Shown: in pieces, positions 32,993 through 42,475 of the stretch | Layout of the letters: the number at the start of each line of letters is the position of its first letter | Numbering within the stretch: the first letter of the stretch is position 1 | Assembly: GCA_029721435.1 (NCBI GenBank) | Contig: CM056576.1 | Location: 76,266,066-76,330,065, forward strand | Direction: 5' to 3' | Source of the DNA: Gymnothorax reevesii | Taxonomy: Eukaryota > Chordata > Actinopteri > Anguilliformes > Muraenidae | Length of the DNA: 64,000 bases | Notes under the pieces: generated by a model | Seen by the model: the letters and a program-made list of their open reading frames with translations, nothing else | Databases searched by the model: none | Told to the model about the DNA's origin: nothing | Position numbers and translations under genes: made by a program

Positions 32993-33924
32993 TCATAATA
33001 TGGATAATCCAGCTTTGGCTAGGGTGGAAACATCTTGCAAAGTACTGGCTTGTTTTTCCTCAAGGAAAGTTTTGATATCAGGCTGGATACACCTTTTGAA
33101 TTGCTCAACCAAAATAAGTTGCCTCATTCTGTCAAAATCTTTGTCAACTTTCATGGAATTACACCACTGATCAAACAACTGTTCCTTCAATCTGCCAAAT
33201 CCAACATGAGTTTGACTGGCTTCCTTGCAAGAATTCCTAAATTTTTGCCTGTAAGCCTCGGGGACCAATTCATACCCTTCCGAATGGCAGATTTGACAAA
33301 ATCATAATCAGAACACTGTTGGACACATAACTGGTTATAGATTTTCCTAGCTTTACCAGTAAGAACACTTTGTAACATCAATGTCCAATGCTCTTTTGGC
33401 CATTTCAAATTTTCAGCAATTTTTTCAAAACGGGTAAAGTATTGGTCTACATCATTTCCTAGGAAAGGAGGAACAAGTCTGATGGGTTTAACCACATCAA
33501 AGTGATCAGAAAGTCCAAAACATTTTGAAACAGTACCTGCTTCTATTTTCTTCATTTCCAATTCATAATGCAAATGCATCCTTTTCTCCAGTTCTCTCTC
33601 CCTTTCCAACCTTCTCTCTTCCAGTTCTTTCTCCAACCTTCTTTCTTCCAACTCTATTTGTTTTTGGCGTAGCTGAAATTCAAGTCTTTGCAGCTCCGTT
33701 TCAGGCACCTCCACATCTTTAATCAATTCTGCTGCTTCTTCCCCAAAGATATCTTCATCGATGAAATGTTGCACCAAAATGTTGAATATTTCTTGTTTCT
33801 TCATTGATGACTTGTCATCAGACAATCCCAGGGTTGAGGCTATTTGCAGCAAGTCCTTCTTCTTTGCCAGCACAATTCATTCCTGGGTTGGAGTTTTCAA
33901 AAAACTTTCCACATCAAAAGTCAT
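32993..33924 (-). pseudogene. Ty3/Gypsy gag, N-terminal and capsid part
   Basis: The frame starts at an ATG complementary to 33922-33924. It is interrupted by an in-frame TGA at 33877-33879, then open to about 33280. A coiled-coil stretch of E/R/K repeats (LEERRLEKELEERRLERER, about 33590-33660) comes first. A capsid region follows, with LVPPFLGNDVDQYFTRFEKI and then KWPKEHWTLMLQSVLTGKA. After a frameshift near 33270-33290, a SCAN-like segment continues as QLILVEQFKRCIQPDIKTFL. SCAN-like capsid domains are characteristic of Gmr1-type Gypsy gags. The protein would assemble the particle; this copy cannot make it intact. Confidence 0.85.
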
Positions 33925-34660
33925 GATTTTTGGTTCTTCAAATAGTCACAAGATTAAAAATAATAACTCAGCTTTGATCTTTGATCCAATGAATGGTTAA
34001 TCTCGATGGAACCTCCAATTTGTTATGACTTGAAAAAAAATCACAACAAAGAAAACGAGCAATGACAACTAAAACAAATTTATTTCTTCACAAAAAAAAC
34101 GTTCTACAAAAAAAAAAAAAAAAAAAATCAACTGTTTCATTCTCTAATAACACTCTAATGCCACTAATTAACTCTGTTGCCAAAACAAAAACTCTGCTCT
34201 GCTTCTGCTCTGCTCTCCTTAAAATCACAGAATTTGTATACATTAACAACATTCTGGAAAGATCAACATGTTTCCTGGGTAATCCCGCCCCCTCCAGGCA
34301 GGAAGGTGCCAGAGGCTTCTAGAGAGCACTAATCTATTACCTCAGATCATGTTTTACAGACACACCACCAGAGAGTGCCAAATGAACAAAATAAATAGCT
34401 GACCAGCAAGGCAGCAAAAACAGCATGAAACAAATCTTCATTTACAAATGATATACAATGCTGTACATAAAATACGCATACAAAACACCGTATTCTCATT
34501 CTTGCACTACAATTGGATAGGCAAACCAAAACATGGCCAGCTAATGCTTCAGGAATTCAAAGCAAAGCTGAGTTGCACATCACTAAAAAGGAGTGGAAAC
34601 TTCCAGGCAAGAGATGAAAGTACAAACAAAGTAATAGATACAAGAGGATACATTGGCTAA
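33925..34660 (-). mobile_element. 5' untranslated region and probable LTR of the Gypsy element
   Basis: Upstream of gag on the minus strand. A TGTTATGACTT at 34019-34029 (plus strand) would be the inner LTR edge, with the primer-binding region likely in the adjacent GGAACCTCCAATT (34006-34018). I could not identify the outer LTR edge or a second LTR. The A-run at 34109-34127 falls inside. Boundaries are tentative. Confidence 0.4.
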
Positions 34661-35594
34661 ATGATACAGTTGATTATGTTTTCAGTAACAACTAATGATT
34701 TTACTGAAGAAATATTGATCAAAGCTTCAGAAATCAAATACATCCTCTGAATATGTTTTTGAATCAACGAAACAGAAGCCCGCTTACCAATCAAAGCTAC
34801 AGAAGCGCGCTGCTTATGTGTTTGTGAGCTGCTCATGCATGTGTGAATTGAATTGCTTGTATATGTGTGTGTCTGTGTGTGAACTGCTTGTATGTATGTG
34901 AGTCTGTGTGCGTGTGTGTGCATGTGTACGTGTGCTGCCTGTGTATGTGTGTTTGCACAGCTCATGTTCTCCCTACATGTATGTGAGCTACTTGTATGTG
35001 TGCGTGCTTTATGTCATGTGTGTGTGTGTTTGCGTGTGTTACTGCTGCCTACATAATATGGTTATTGATTATGATTATTGATTATGGTTATTCAACATGG
35101 CAATTGATCTACTGATGAGTATGATGAGAAGTATTGAAATATAATCCTCAACAATGTCACAAGCCAAAAACTCAGGTTGTTGTTGATTCGTGAACAGCAA
35201 AAACTGAGTGTCTAGAAACCATAGAAGTGTATTCAAAAAGGTCCATTTTCAGTGACTGAAAACAGAGTCTGTGTGGATGAAAGGCTGAATAGGGCAGAAA
35301 ATGCTACATTTTCAAAAATACCCGTGTATGTGTTGACAACGCTGAAAATATTCAAGGCTAAAATGTAAAATATACAGCCTTTGCAATTGGGACAATATTG
35401 AGGCAGGTTAGATAATGTGTCAGGCAGTCGGCAATGTTGTTTTTCAGGTAGTATAATTACTGAATACAGAATAGTTTTCCTAATTGATGTTATATTTTCA
35501 TCTTGGGACCACCCAGTCATAAAAGAACCTAACTTTATATTTGAATTTAGCTCACTGAAATCATTGTAAAATTTCTTAATTGACGAAAATGATT
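34661..35594. other. Unassigned sequence with TG-rich microsatellite
   Basis: About 34818-35036 is rich in TG/TGTATG repeats. A short ATTGATTATGRTT tandem lies near 35062-35092. No gene is recognised in the rest. Confidence 0.55.
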
Positions 35595-35691
35595 TTAAAC
35601 AAGAGAAGAAGAGCCATCAGTGGGAGGGATGTTTCCTGCCTCCTCAATGGTCAGCTCTGTTGCCCCCACAGCTTTCACCAGTTTCACAGGC
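35595..35691 (-). CDS. Possible isolated terminal exon, minus strand
   Basis: On the minus strand a TCCTTTTCTGCAG acceptor precedes 35691. The following frame reads PVKLVKAVGATELTIEEAGN and continues to a TAA at 35595-35597, 32 codons in all. Its amino-acid composition looks protein-like, but no family is recognised and no partner exon was found. It may be a gene or transposon relic, or chance. Confidence 0.2.
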
Positions 35692-36182
35692 CTGCAGAAA
35701 AGGACTTGCTCATTATTCCTGTGTTAGGATTTGTGAAGACAATTAATATTGCATGATAGGATCCTACCAGTGTCAAAGAAGAAGATTTCATCAGAGGATG
35801 TATGACACTTTGATGGCTACCAATTAAGAATACCAAATAAAACAATTATAGCTTCCTCCGGATTAGTTTGGATCGCGGAGCAAAAATTAAAATGAGCAAA
35901 ACTGGCAAATCAGATAGCACTGATTGCTAGTGATAGCTGTCTTGACTGGAGCAACACATTTAAATGATAAAAATGCTGGTTGGAAAAACTCCTACTTAAT
36001 CATCTTAATCAATTGTCAACTGTTGAAGCAGTCTTCCAGTGAATAATTTTAGTTTTTCTGTTTTCAAACAATAAACTATTGTGGCATAATCAGTTTAAGA
36101 CAACAGCTGATGATATAACCAGAAAAGAATTGAATTGAATTGAATATTTTCATAAAGTGAATTATTTTGAATATATTGATGA
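35692..36182. other. Unassigned AT-rich sequence
   Basis: No gene or repeat recognised apart from a short GAATTGAATTGAATT run near 36128-36144. Confidence 0.5.
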
Positions 36183-36278
36183 CAGGTGACCAATCAAGAT
36201 ACATTTTTATAATCAAGCTCACCTGGCGTTTTTAATTGACAACCAGCGCATTATTCCTCTCAATGAGAGGGTATATTA
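36183..36278 (+). promoter_or_regulatory. Core promoter of the repetitive secreted-protein gene
   Basis: TATATTA at 36272-36278 lies 55-61 bp before the ATG. Upstream are a CCAAT box (36190-36194) and two E-boxes, CAGGTG (36183-36188) and CACCTG (36220-36225). E-boxes of this type are used by FIGLA in fish and mammalian egg-coat genes; that link is inference from the motif and the suggested egg role. Confidence 0.55.
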
Positions 36279-36332
36279 GTTGATGCAGCGGAGCTTTGCT
36301 TGAATACTCAGAGCACATTTTGTGTTGTAACA

Positions 36333-37276
36333 ATGGCTTGGTGGCTTTTGTTGGGATTTTTGTGCGCAGTGATGCTTGGTGGTAATTGTGTTTTAACTTT
36401 CATATAGTTTAAATGAGTTTAATTATTCAGTGTGTCACTTCATTGACCAGCCTGCTTGTAAATGTGATATGTGAGTATTGATATTGGTAGTGATTTCTTC
36501 CCCTTTCTTTTGAAGGCCACCCGTGCCATGCATTGTATCTGAAGGGGAACTCGACCGCTGCCCTGGGTTTGGCTAATGACTCCGACATGGACATGAATGC
36601 AACGGTTTCTAGCAACGATCTTCCAGTTGACAAGGAGGCGGGCGTCGCCGAGGACGAGCCCGACAAGGAGGCGGGCGTCGCCGAGGACGAGCCCGACAAG
36701 GAGGCGGGCGTCGCCGAGGACGAGCCCGACAAGGAGGCGGGCGTCGCCGAGGACGAGCCCGACAAGGAGGCGGGCGTCGCCGAGGACGAGCCCGACAAGG
36801 AGGCGGGCGTCGCCGAGGACGAGCCCGACAAGGAGGCGGGCGTCGCCGAGGACGAGCCCGACAAGGAGGCGGGCGTCGCCGAGGACGAGCCCGACAAGGA
36901 GGCGGGCGTCGCCGAGGACGAGCCCGACAAGGAGGCGGGCGTCGCCGAGGACGAGCCCGACAAGGAGGCGGGCGTCGCCGAGGACGAGCCCGACAAGGAG
37001 GCGGGCGTCGCCGAGGACGAGCCCGACAAGGAGGCGGGCGTCGCCGAGGACGAGCCCGACAAGGAGGCGGGCGTCGCCGAGGACGAGCCCGACAAGGAGG
37101 CGGGCGTCGCCGAGGACGAGCCCGACAAGGAGGCGGGCGTCGCCGAGGACGAGCCCGACAAGGAGGCGGGCGTCGCCGAGGACGAGCCCGACAAGGAGGC
37201 GGGCGTCGCCGAGGACGAGCCCGACAAGGAGGCGGGCGTCGCCGAGGACGAGCCCGACAAGGAGCTTGAACAGTGA
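36333..37276 (+). CDS. Secreted acidic tandem-repeat protein, two exons, ~269 aa (hyosophorin-like?)
   Basis: Exon 1 (36333-36381) encodes a signal peptide, MAWWLLLGFLCAVMLG, and ends in phase 1 at a GTAATT donor. Exon 2 starts at 36516 after TTTCTTTTGAAG and stays open to TGA at 37274-37276. The head (HPCHALYLKGNSTAALGLA and on) has three N-glycosylation sequons (NST, NDS, NAT) within 20 residues. Nineteen copies of DKEAGVAEDEP follow, then DKELEQ. Each repeat has five acidic residues and one lysine, and no Asn, Ser, Thr, Cys or aromatic residue, so the product should be disordered and strongly negative. A signal peptide, short head and near-identical repeats is the plan of fish cortical-alveolus polyproteins (hyosophorin/apo-PSGP), cleaved and released at fertilisation. 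Those repeats are glycosylated, which this one cannot be, so another secreted acidic repeat protein is equally possible. A complete promoter and poly(A) signal support a working gene. Confidence 0.8.
36629..37255 (+). repeat. 33-bp coding minisatellite, 19 units
   Basis: Exactly 627 bp = 19 x 33 bp, each unit encoding DKEAGVAEDEP. By eye the units are identical at the DNA level. The unit is about 76% G+C (25 of 33 bases) in otherwise AT-rich surroundings. Because 33 is divisible by 3 and the unit has no stop in most frames, long shadow frames appear on both strands. Confidence 0.97.
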
Positions 37277-37367
37277 AAACCCAGCTTTGGAATGATCAGT
37301 GGTAATGGGGCCAATATGGCCTCTGCATCCTAAATGAAGTGCTTTGGCTATGACTGCTGTGCTTTTC

Positions 37368-37373
37368 AATAAA
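37368..37373 (+). promoter_or_regulatory. Polyadenylation signal AATAAA
   Basis: AATAAA 92 bp after the stop codon of the tandem-repeat gene. It gives a short 3' untranslated region, with cleavage expected near 37385-37395. Confidence 0.8.
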
Positions 37374-37395
37374 TGCTTTTAAAATTGGGATCTCT

Positions 37396-38067
37396 GTCCA
37401 AGTGGTCTGAAACCTGGTGCAGACTGATGGTGAAGGGTATTAATGGTCTAACGTCTCTTTTGCATGCTGCCATGAATACTTTAACCTGTGATGGCATTAT
37501 GCTGCAGCGACTTGATGAATCAAGCAGTATTGACCTGAGTGAGCTTGCTCAACTGTCAAGCACATGGTGACAATTTCTGGCATCAACTCAGTATTTTGCT
37601 TGCATGGTTAAAATTGGATTGTGGCTCATGACACGCTTGGCTGGAACTTGCTGCAGTTGTATGGACCATGCATGCAGAATCAGTGGTTCACTTGCATAGC
37701 TGCGTTTTGGGCAAGGTGGGCTTGTGTCACAGGAGCATGTGGAAGCCCAGAGCAATGTGGTCATTCAGCACAATCTCAAAACGGCATTGGGGGGGGCATG
37801 TACCAAGATGCCATACTGGTAGTACAGCACCTGGTGGGGGTGGTGCTGTGGGGGGGGGGGGGGGGGGAGTGGGTTTCCCTGAGCTCCTTGACCAATTGTA
37901 ATGGCTCTGAGAAATTGGTTGGCACCCTTCAGCCTTTGCTTTCACTTGAATAAGCTGATCAGCATCTCCATGCATCTGTATCCTCATCTCCCAACAATGA
38001 GAGCTGCATTCAATACTTCATTTAAACATGCAGGAACAATGCCTTTTGGAATTTATCCAGTGACTGC
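37396..38067. other. Unassigned sequence with an 18-G run
   Basis: No gene is recognised; frames at 37621-37953 have no support. A run of 18 Gs lies at 37850-37867, with shorter G-runs nearby (about 37789-37796 and 37834-37840). It could form G-quadruplex DNA and is a likely sequencing trouble spot. Confidence 0.5.
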
Positions 38068-38599
38068 AGGATGGTCTGGAGGACTAAATGTGCCAAAATT
38101 TGAATAAATTCACCATTAAGTCATTAAATTGTAATTGCAATTAAATGCAAGTGTTAAATGAGTCAAATACCAATTTTATTTTTTTATTTTTTTTTTTTTC
38201 ACTAATGGTCCTGTGTTGCAGTGCTTCATGAACTTTATTTGTCAACCTTGCCCATCAAAGTTGGGAGGCGGATCCGAACACCTGATTGGTTACCCTGCAC
38301 ATCAAGTCAAGCCAAATAGGCCTATCTCACAATATGGTGCTCATAACCGAATGTGAGCGCCTTGCCTCGAATCGCTGCTAGCTAGCTTTGCTCAATTTAA
38401 AGCAGGTGGGTGGCGAGGGCCGTATCTGTCCCTGGTCTTCACACCAACGTCTGGTCTTTAGTCTGTCTCAATTAGCCAAACGATTTATGAAATCTGACGT
38501 TTCACGCGCATTTCTTTTATGACTACAGAGACTAGGCTTGTCTCCCTTCACAAAATTTTCCTTTTGATCGAATCATTGCGAAAATCTATTTGTGCATGC

Positions 38600-38685
38600 A
38601 ATCAATTAACTCAATTAGTCAGGGTAATTGATTGGAATAACCTGCATACACACCGGCCCTCCAGGACCGTGATTGCCCACCCCTG
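38600..38685 (+). mobile_element. hAT-type MITE end fragment
   Basis: CACACCGGCCCTCCAGGACC and GATTGCCCACCCCTG (ending 38685) resemble the GGCCC...ACCCCTG end of the element at 4652-4855 and of related fish hAT MITEs. The opposite end is not seen, so it is a fragment nested in the larger element. Confidence 0.55.
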
Positions 38686-38799
38686 ATTTAAAGGAACATG
38701 ACCTAAGCTAAAGCAAAGTTCAACGGATTTGGTTTTGGTTGTATTAACAGCAAGTTGTTTGTCATGTGATACTATGAAACCTTCGTTGCTGGCTGTCCG

Positions 38800-38945
38800 T
38801 TAGCATGTAGGCTACCTTCCTACTTTCGTAAATGGCACAAATTTCCTTAGTCGGTAGGATTTCAGGTCCAGCGTGACCTACGACCTGAAATCCTACTGAC
38901 AAGCGAAATTATGGCAATTTACGAAATTAGGAAGGTACATGCTAA
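38800..38945. repeat. Hairpin, ~65-70 bp arms with 6-bp loop
   Basis: The left arm (38800-38873: TTAGCATGTAG, CTTCCTACTTTCGTAAATGG, GTAGGATTTCAGGT) pairs with the right arm (38880-38945: ACCTGAAATCCTAC, CAATTTACGAAATTAGGAAG, TACATGCTAA). Imperfect, with small bulges. It lies inside the long-inverted-repeat element and may be a nested foldback MITE. Confidence 0.85.
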
Positions 38946-40368
38946 ACCTGCATTCGCTATCACCTGGTAGCTACGCCTGTCTGGCTTGATACATGCAAGA
39001 GAGCATGCTGGCTTGGGTAACTAACCATGACTTCAGACAACGAGAGTAGCAAGCTGTAAGTTTGAAGTACACGAATTGTTGGCTAGGTCACACAGCGAAC
39101 ATTTCCCCGTTTCATTATAAATCGTGAAACCTTGCTTTACTTATTGCCAATAAAACTTACATTTTCTGTGAAATGTCTTTGTCTCTGTTTGCCATCATAT
39201 ACGTGCTTAGTCTAAAAATTATTGCTGGAGAAATAATCTTTTTCTTTTTGCGGGATCGGGGGTCGAATCCGAGTAGAATCATATTGTCGCCAGTCACATT
39301 GGAGTGGAATTGTTCTCGTTTTAAGTGTGTTCGAAACATGCCAGGAACTGCTAGCAAAATGATGACTCCGTTTAAGATATGACTGCTGTCCCACATAAAT
39401 TCTTACTTTAAAACAAAGATTTTACTGTCCAAGTTTAATGACAATTCTCTGATGCCATAATTTGTTAATAACGCACCGGTTCCTGCTTCTCACTCGAGTC
39501 ATTTCCAGAATTAACAAATTTTTATTCAAACTGTCGTTATAGCCTCGTAAAATGATCGCCTATCTCTCAAGGTTTCGAGAAAAAAAAAGGAGGAAAACGA
39601 ATTTTCTAGGCTGCAAGAAAGAACAGGCAGCCGATATCGGAATTTGGCAATAAATAAATAATAACCAAGGCAATTATGCCGAGTGGCTTGCGAAATAATG
39701 CTCAGGACAGATGCAATGCTAGGTCATATGCACAACTCCGCGTTGGTTCACAGTGAAGATAAATGTCGAGCTTTCAGTCCAACTTTTTGATTAATACGCA
39801 GAAGAGCAGTCACTATTGAGGCATAAAGCTTGGGCATTGAGTGAATACGTTTTTGTAGTTGTCAAGCTGTCTAATCATGGTTAATGGTCATTTCTGATTA
39901 AAGAAACGGAGCAAGGTATATTTGCTTGATCGCAGAGAGTCAGAAAGCGTAATTATGCGCGAATGACACGCAACGTTACTGGTTTCCCTCGATTACATGG
40001 TCCATCATTGCCTGTCTAAACTTAAAGCGAGCATTTCATTCCTTTAGTTAGGTTTATATGCCTTGACTTGATGTGCAGGGTAACCAATCAGGTGTTAGGA
40101 TCCGCCCACCAACTTTGATGGGCGAGGTTGACAGATAAAATTAATTCATGAAGCACTGCAACACAAGACCATTAAATAATTAAATAGTGAAATAATTATA
40201 TATTTCTTTACATAAAATGAATTGGTATTTTAATTAATTAATGACACATTTAATAACACATTCATGTTTTTAATTAAAATTGTAATTAATTAATGACACA
40301 TTTCATTAATAATTTAATGGTGAATATATTTATTTAATTTTGGCACATTTAGTCCTCCATAGGATGGT

Positions 40369-40724
40369 GCTATAACGGTGCATTCTTTAAAACTAGGCTT
40401 ATGCTGTCAGAGGCAATGGCTTGGGGTATATCCCTCCAATTCCCCAATCATTGAATAGACCCAATACAATAAAGCATTTTCAGGTCATGTCCTTTCATTT
40501 GAATTTAATTTCAGGTCAATTGGACAAATGGCCCTGAAGATTTGGCCAAAATGGATATGAGCTGTAGGCTCGGTTTTCTGGCTCATTTGGAGGAATTTGA
40601 TTGTCGCCCATTTGTATGCAAGCACTTGAGTGGATGCTACCTTACACATGTACCAGTCCATCTGTCAAGGAAGCACCACCTATGATGGACAGTATTCATA
40701 ATCCCAAGAAATGATTTCATAAAC
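40369..40724. other. Unassigned sequence
   Basis: No gene or repeat recognised between the two transposons. Confidence 0.5.
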
Positions 40725-40726
40725 TA

Positions 40727-42331
40727 CAAACCCAAAACCAGTGAAGTTGGCACGTTATGTAAATCGTAGATAAAAACAGAATACAATGATTTGCAAATCC
40801 TTTTCAACTTATATTCAATTGAATACACTGCAAAGACAAGATGTTTAATGTTCAAACTGAGAAACTTAATTTTTTTTGCAAATAATCATTAACTTAGAAT
40901 TCAAAGGCAGCAACACATTGCAAAAAAGTTGGCACAGGGGCCTTTTTACCACTGTGTTACATCGCCATTCCTTTTAACGACACTCAGTAAACGTTTGGGA
41001 ACTGAGGAGACCAATTTTTGAAGCTTTTCAGGTGGAACTCTTTCCCATTCTTGCTTAATGTACAGCTTAAGTTGTTCAACAGTCCGGGGTCTCCGTTGCC
41101 GTATTTTACGCTTCATAATGCGCCACACATTTTCAATGGGAGACAGGTCTGGACTACAGGCAGGCCAGTCTAGTACTCGCACTCTTTTACTACGGAGCCA
41201 TGCTGTTGTAACACGTGCAGAATGTGGCTTGGCATTGTCTTGCTGAAATAAGCAGGGGCATCCATGAAAAAGACGTTGCTTGGATGGCAACATATGTTGC
41301 TCCAAAACCTGTATGTACCTTTCAGCATTAATGGTGCCTTCACATATGTGTAAGTTGCCCATGCCTTGGGCACTAATACACCCCCATATCATCACAGATG
41401 CTGGCTTTTGAACTTTGCGCCTATAACAGTCCGGATGGTTCTTTTCCTCTTTAGTCCGGAGGACACGACGCCCACAGTTTCCATAAACAATTTGAAATGT
41501 GGACTCGTCAGACCACAGAACACTTTTCCACTTTGCATCAGTCCATCTTAGATGAGCTTGGGCCCAGCGAAGCCGGCGGCGTTTCTGGGTGCTGTTGATA
41601 AATGGCTTTCGCTTTGCATTGTAGAGTTTTAACTTGCACTTGCAGATGTAGCGACGAACTGAGGTTGCTGACGGTGGTTTTCTGAAGTGTTCCTGAGCCC
41701 ATGTGGTGATGTCCTTTCCACACTGACGTCGGTTTTTGAGGCAATACTGCCTGAGGGATCGAAGGTCACAGGCATTCAATGTTGGTTTTCGGCCTTGTCG
41801 CTTACGTGCAGTGATTTCTCCAGATTCTCTGAACCTTTTGACGATATTACAGACCGTAGATGATGAAATCCCTAAATTTCTTGCAATAGCTCATTGAGGA
41901 ATGTTGTTTTCAAACTGTTCGACAATCAGCTCACGCATTTGTTCACGAAGTGGTGACCCTCGCCCCATCCTTGCTTGTGAATGACTGAGCATTTCAGGGA
42001 AGCTGATTCTATACCCAATCATGGCACCCACATGTTCCCAATTAGCCCGTTCACCTGTGGGATGTTCCAAATAAGTGTTTGATGAGCATTCCTCAGCTCT
42101 CTCAGTCTTTTTTGCCACTTGTGCCAGCTTTTTTGAAACATGTTGCAGGCATCAAATTCCAAATGAGGTAATATTTGCAAAAAATTACAAAGTGTACCTG
42201 TTCGAACATTAAGTAACTTGTCTTTGCAGTGTATTCAGTTGAATATAGGTTGAAAAGGATTTGCAAATCATTGTATTCTGTTTTTATTTACGATTTACAC
42301 AACGTGCCAACTTCACTGGTTTTGGGTTTTG
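40727..42331 (-). mobile_element. Well preserved Tc1 element, 1605 bp
   Basis: Flanked by TA (40725-40726 and 42332-42333). The ends start CAAACCCAAAACCAGTGAAG on the left, with a near-exact inverse on the right, and similarity runs for 150 bp or more, including AATACAATGATTTGCAAATC. The minus-strand transposase fills most of the interior. Confidence 0.95.
40946..41968 (-). pseudogene. Tc1 transposase with a single visible stop codon
   Basis: The frame begins MGRGSPLREQMRELI at 41968 and ends at TAA 40946-40948, 340 codons plus stop, the normal length. It has the N-terminal helix-turn-helix (ARNLGISSSTVCNIVKRF), the GRKP hinge, and the DD34E catalytic set: D in WSDEST, D in FQQDNAKPH and E in SPIENVW, with 34 residues between the last two. 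The only disruption I find is TGA at 41891-41893, after NNIPQ. An arginine-to-stop change by CpG decay would explain it. The uninterrupted part (277 codons from an internal ATG) lacks the first DNA-binding helices, so it should not mobilise DNA. It is far younger than the other Tc1 copies in the window. Confidence 0.93.
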
Positions 42332-42333
42332 TA

Positions 42334-42475
42334 AAAGGGTGAATGCAATATTTTGACAGAGCAACTGTTTGTTTCNNNNNNNNNNNNNNNNNNNNNNNNN
42401 NNNNNNNNNNNNNNNNNNNNNNNNNNNNNNNNNNNNNNNNNNNNNNNNNNNNNNNNNNNNNNNNNNNNNNNNNNN
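42334..42475. other. Assembly gap of 100 N with short left flank
   Basis: Bases 42376-42475 are N, exactly 100, the usual placeholder for a gap of unknown size. The 42 bp before it are unassigned. The gap separates the Tc1 element from the satellite array. Confidence 0.98.

Larger units (their letters stand above)
38076..40360. mobile_element. Long-inverted-repeat DNA element, ~2.28 kb, 8-bp target duplication
   Basis: Left end TGGAGGACTAAATGTGCCAA (38077 on) and right end TTGGCACATTTAGTCCTCCA (to 40359) are inverted partners. Similarity continues inward for roughly 250-280 bp, including ACCTGATTGGTTACCCTGCA (38281-38300) against its inverse near 40077-40096. The 8-mer AGGATGGT flanks both sides (38068-38075 and 40361-40368). 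No transposase frame is visible. Long ends with 8-9 bp target duplications suggest a MULE- or hAT/P-like non-autonomous element; I cannot decide which. Confidence 0.85.

Noticed and set aside
36333..37276. Antifreeze protein
   Set aside because: Repeats are acidic and proline-containing with no Thr-Ala-Ala tripeptides, Ala-rich helix or cysteine pattern of known fish antifreezes.
36427..37369. Two minus-strand frames of ~300 codons and a second plus-strand frame over the 33-bp array
   Set aside because: They are by-products of a stop-free repeat with period divisible by three. Only the frame at 36333/36516 has a signal peptide, splice sites and poly(A) signal in order.
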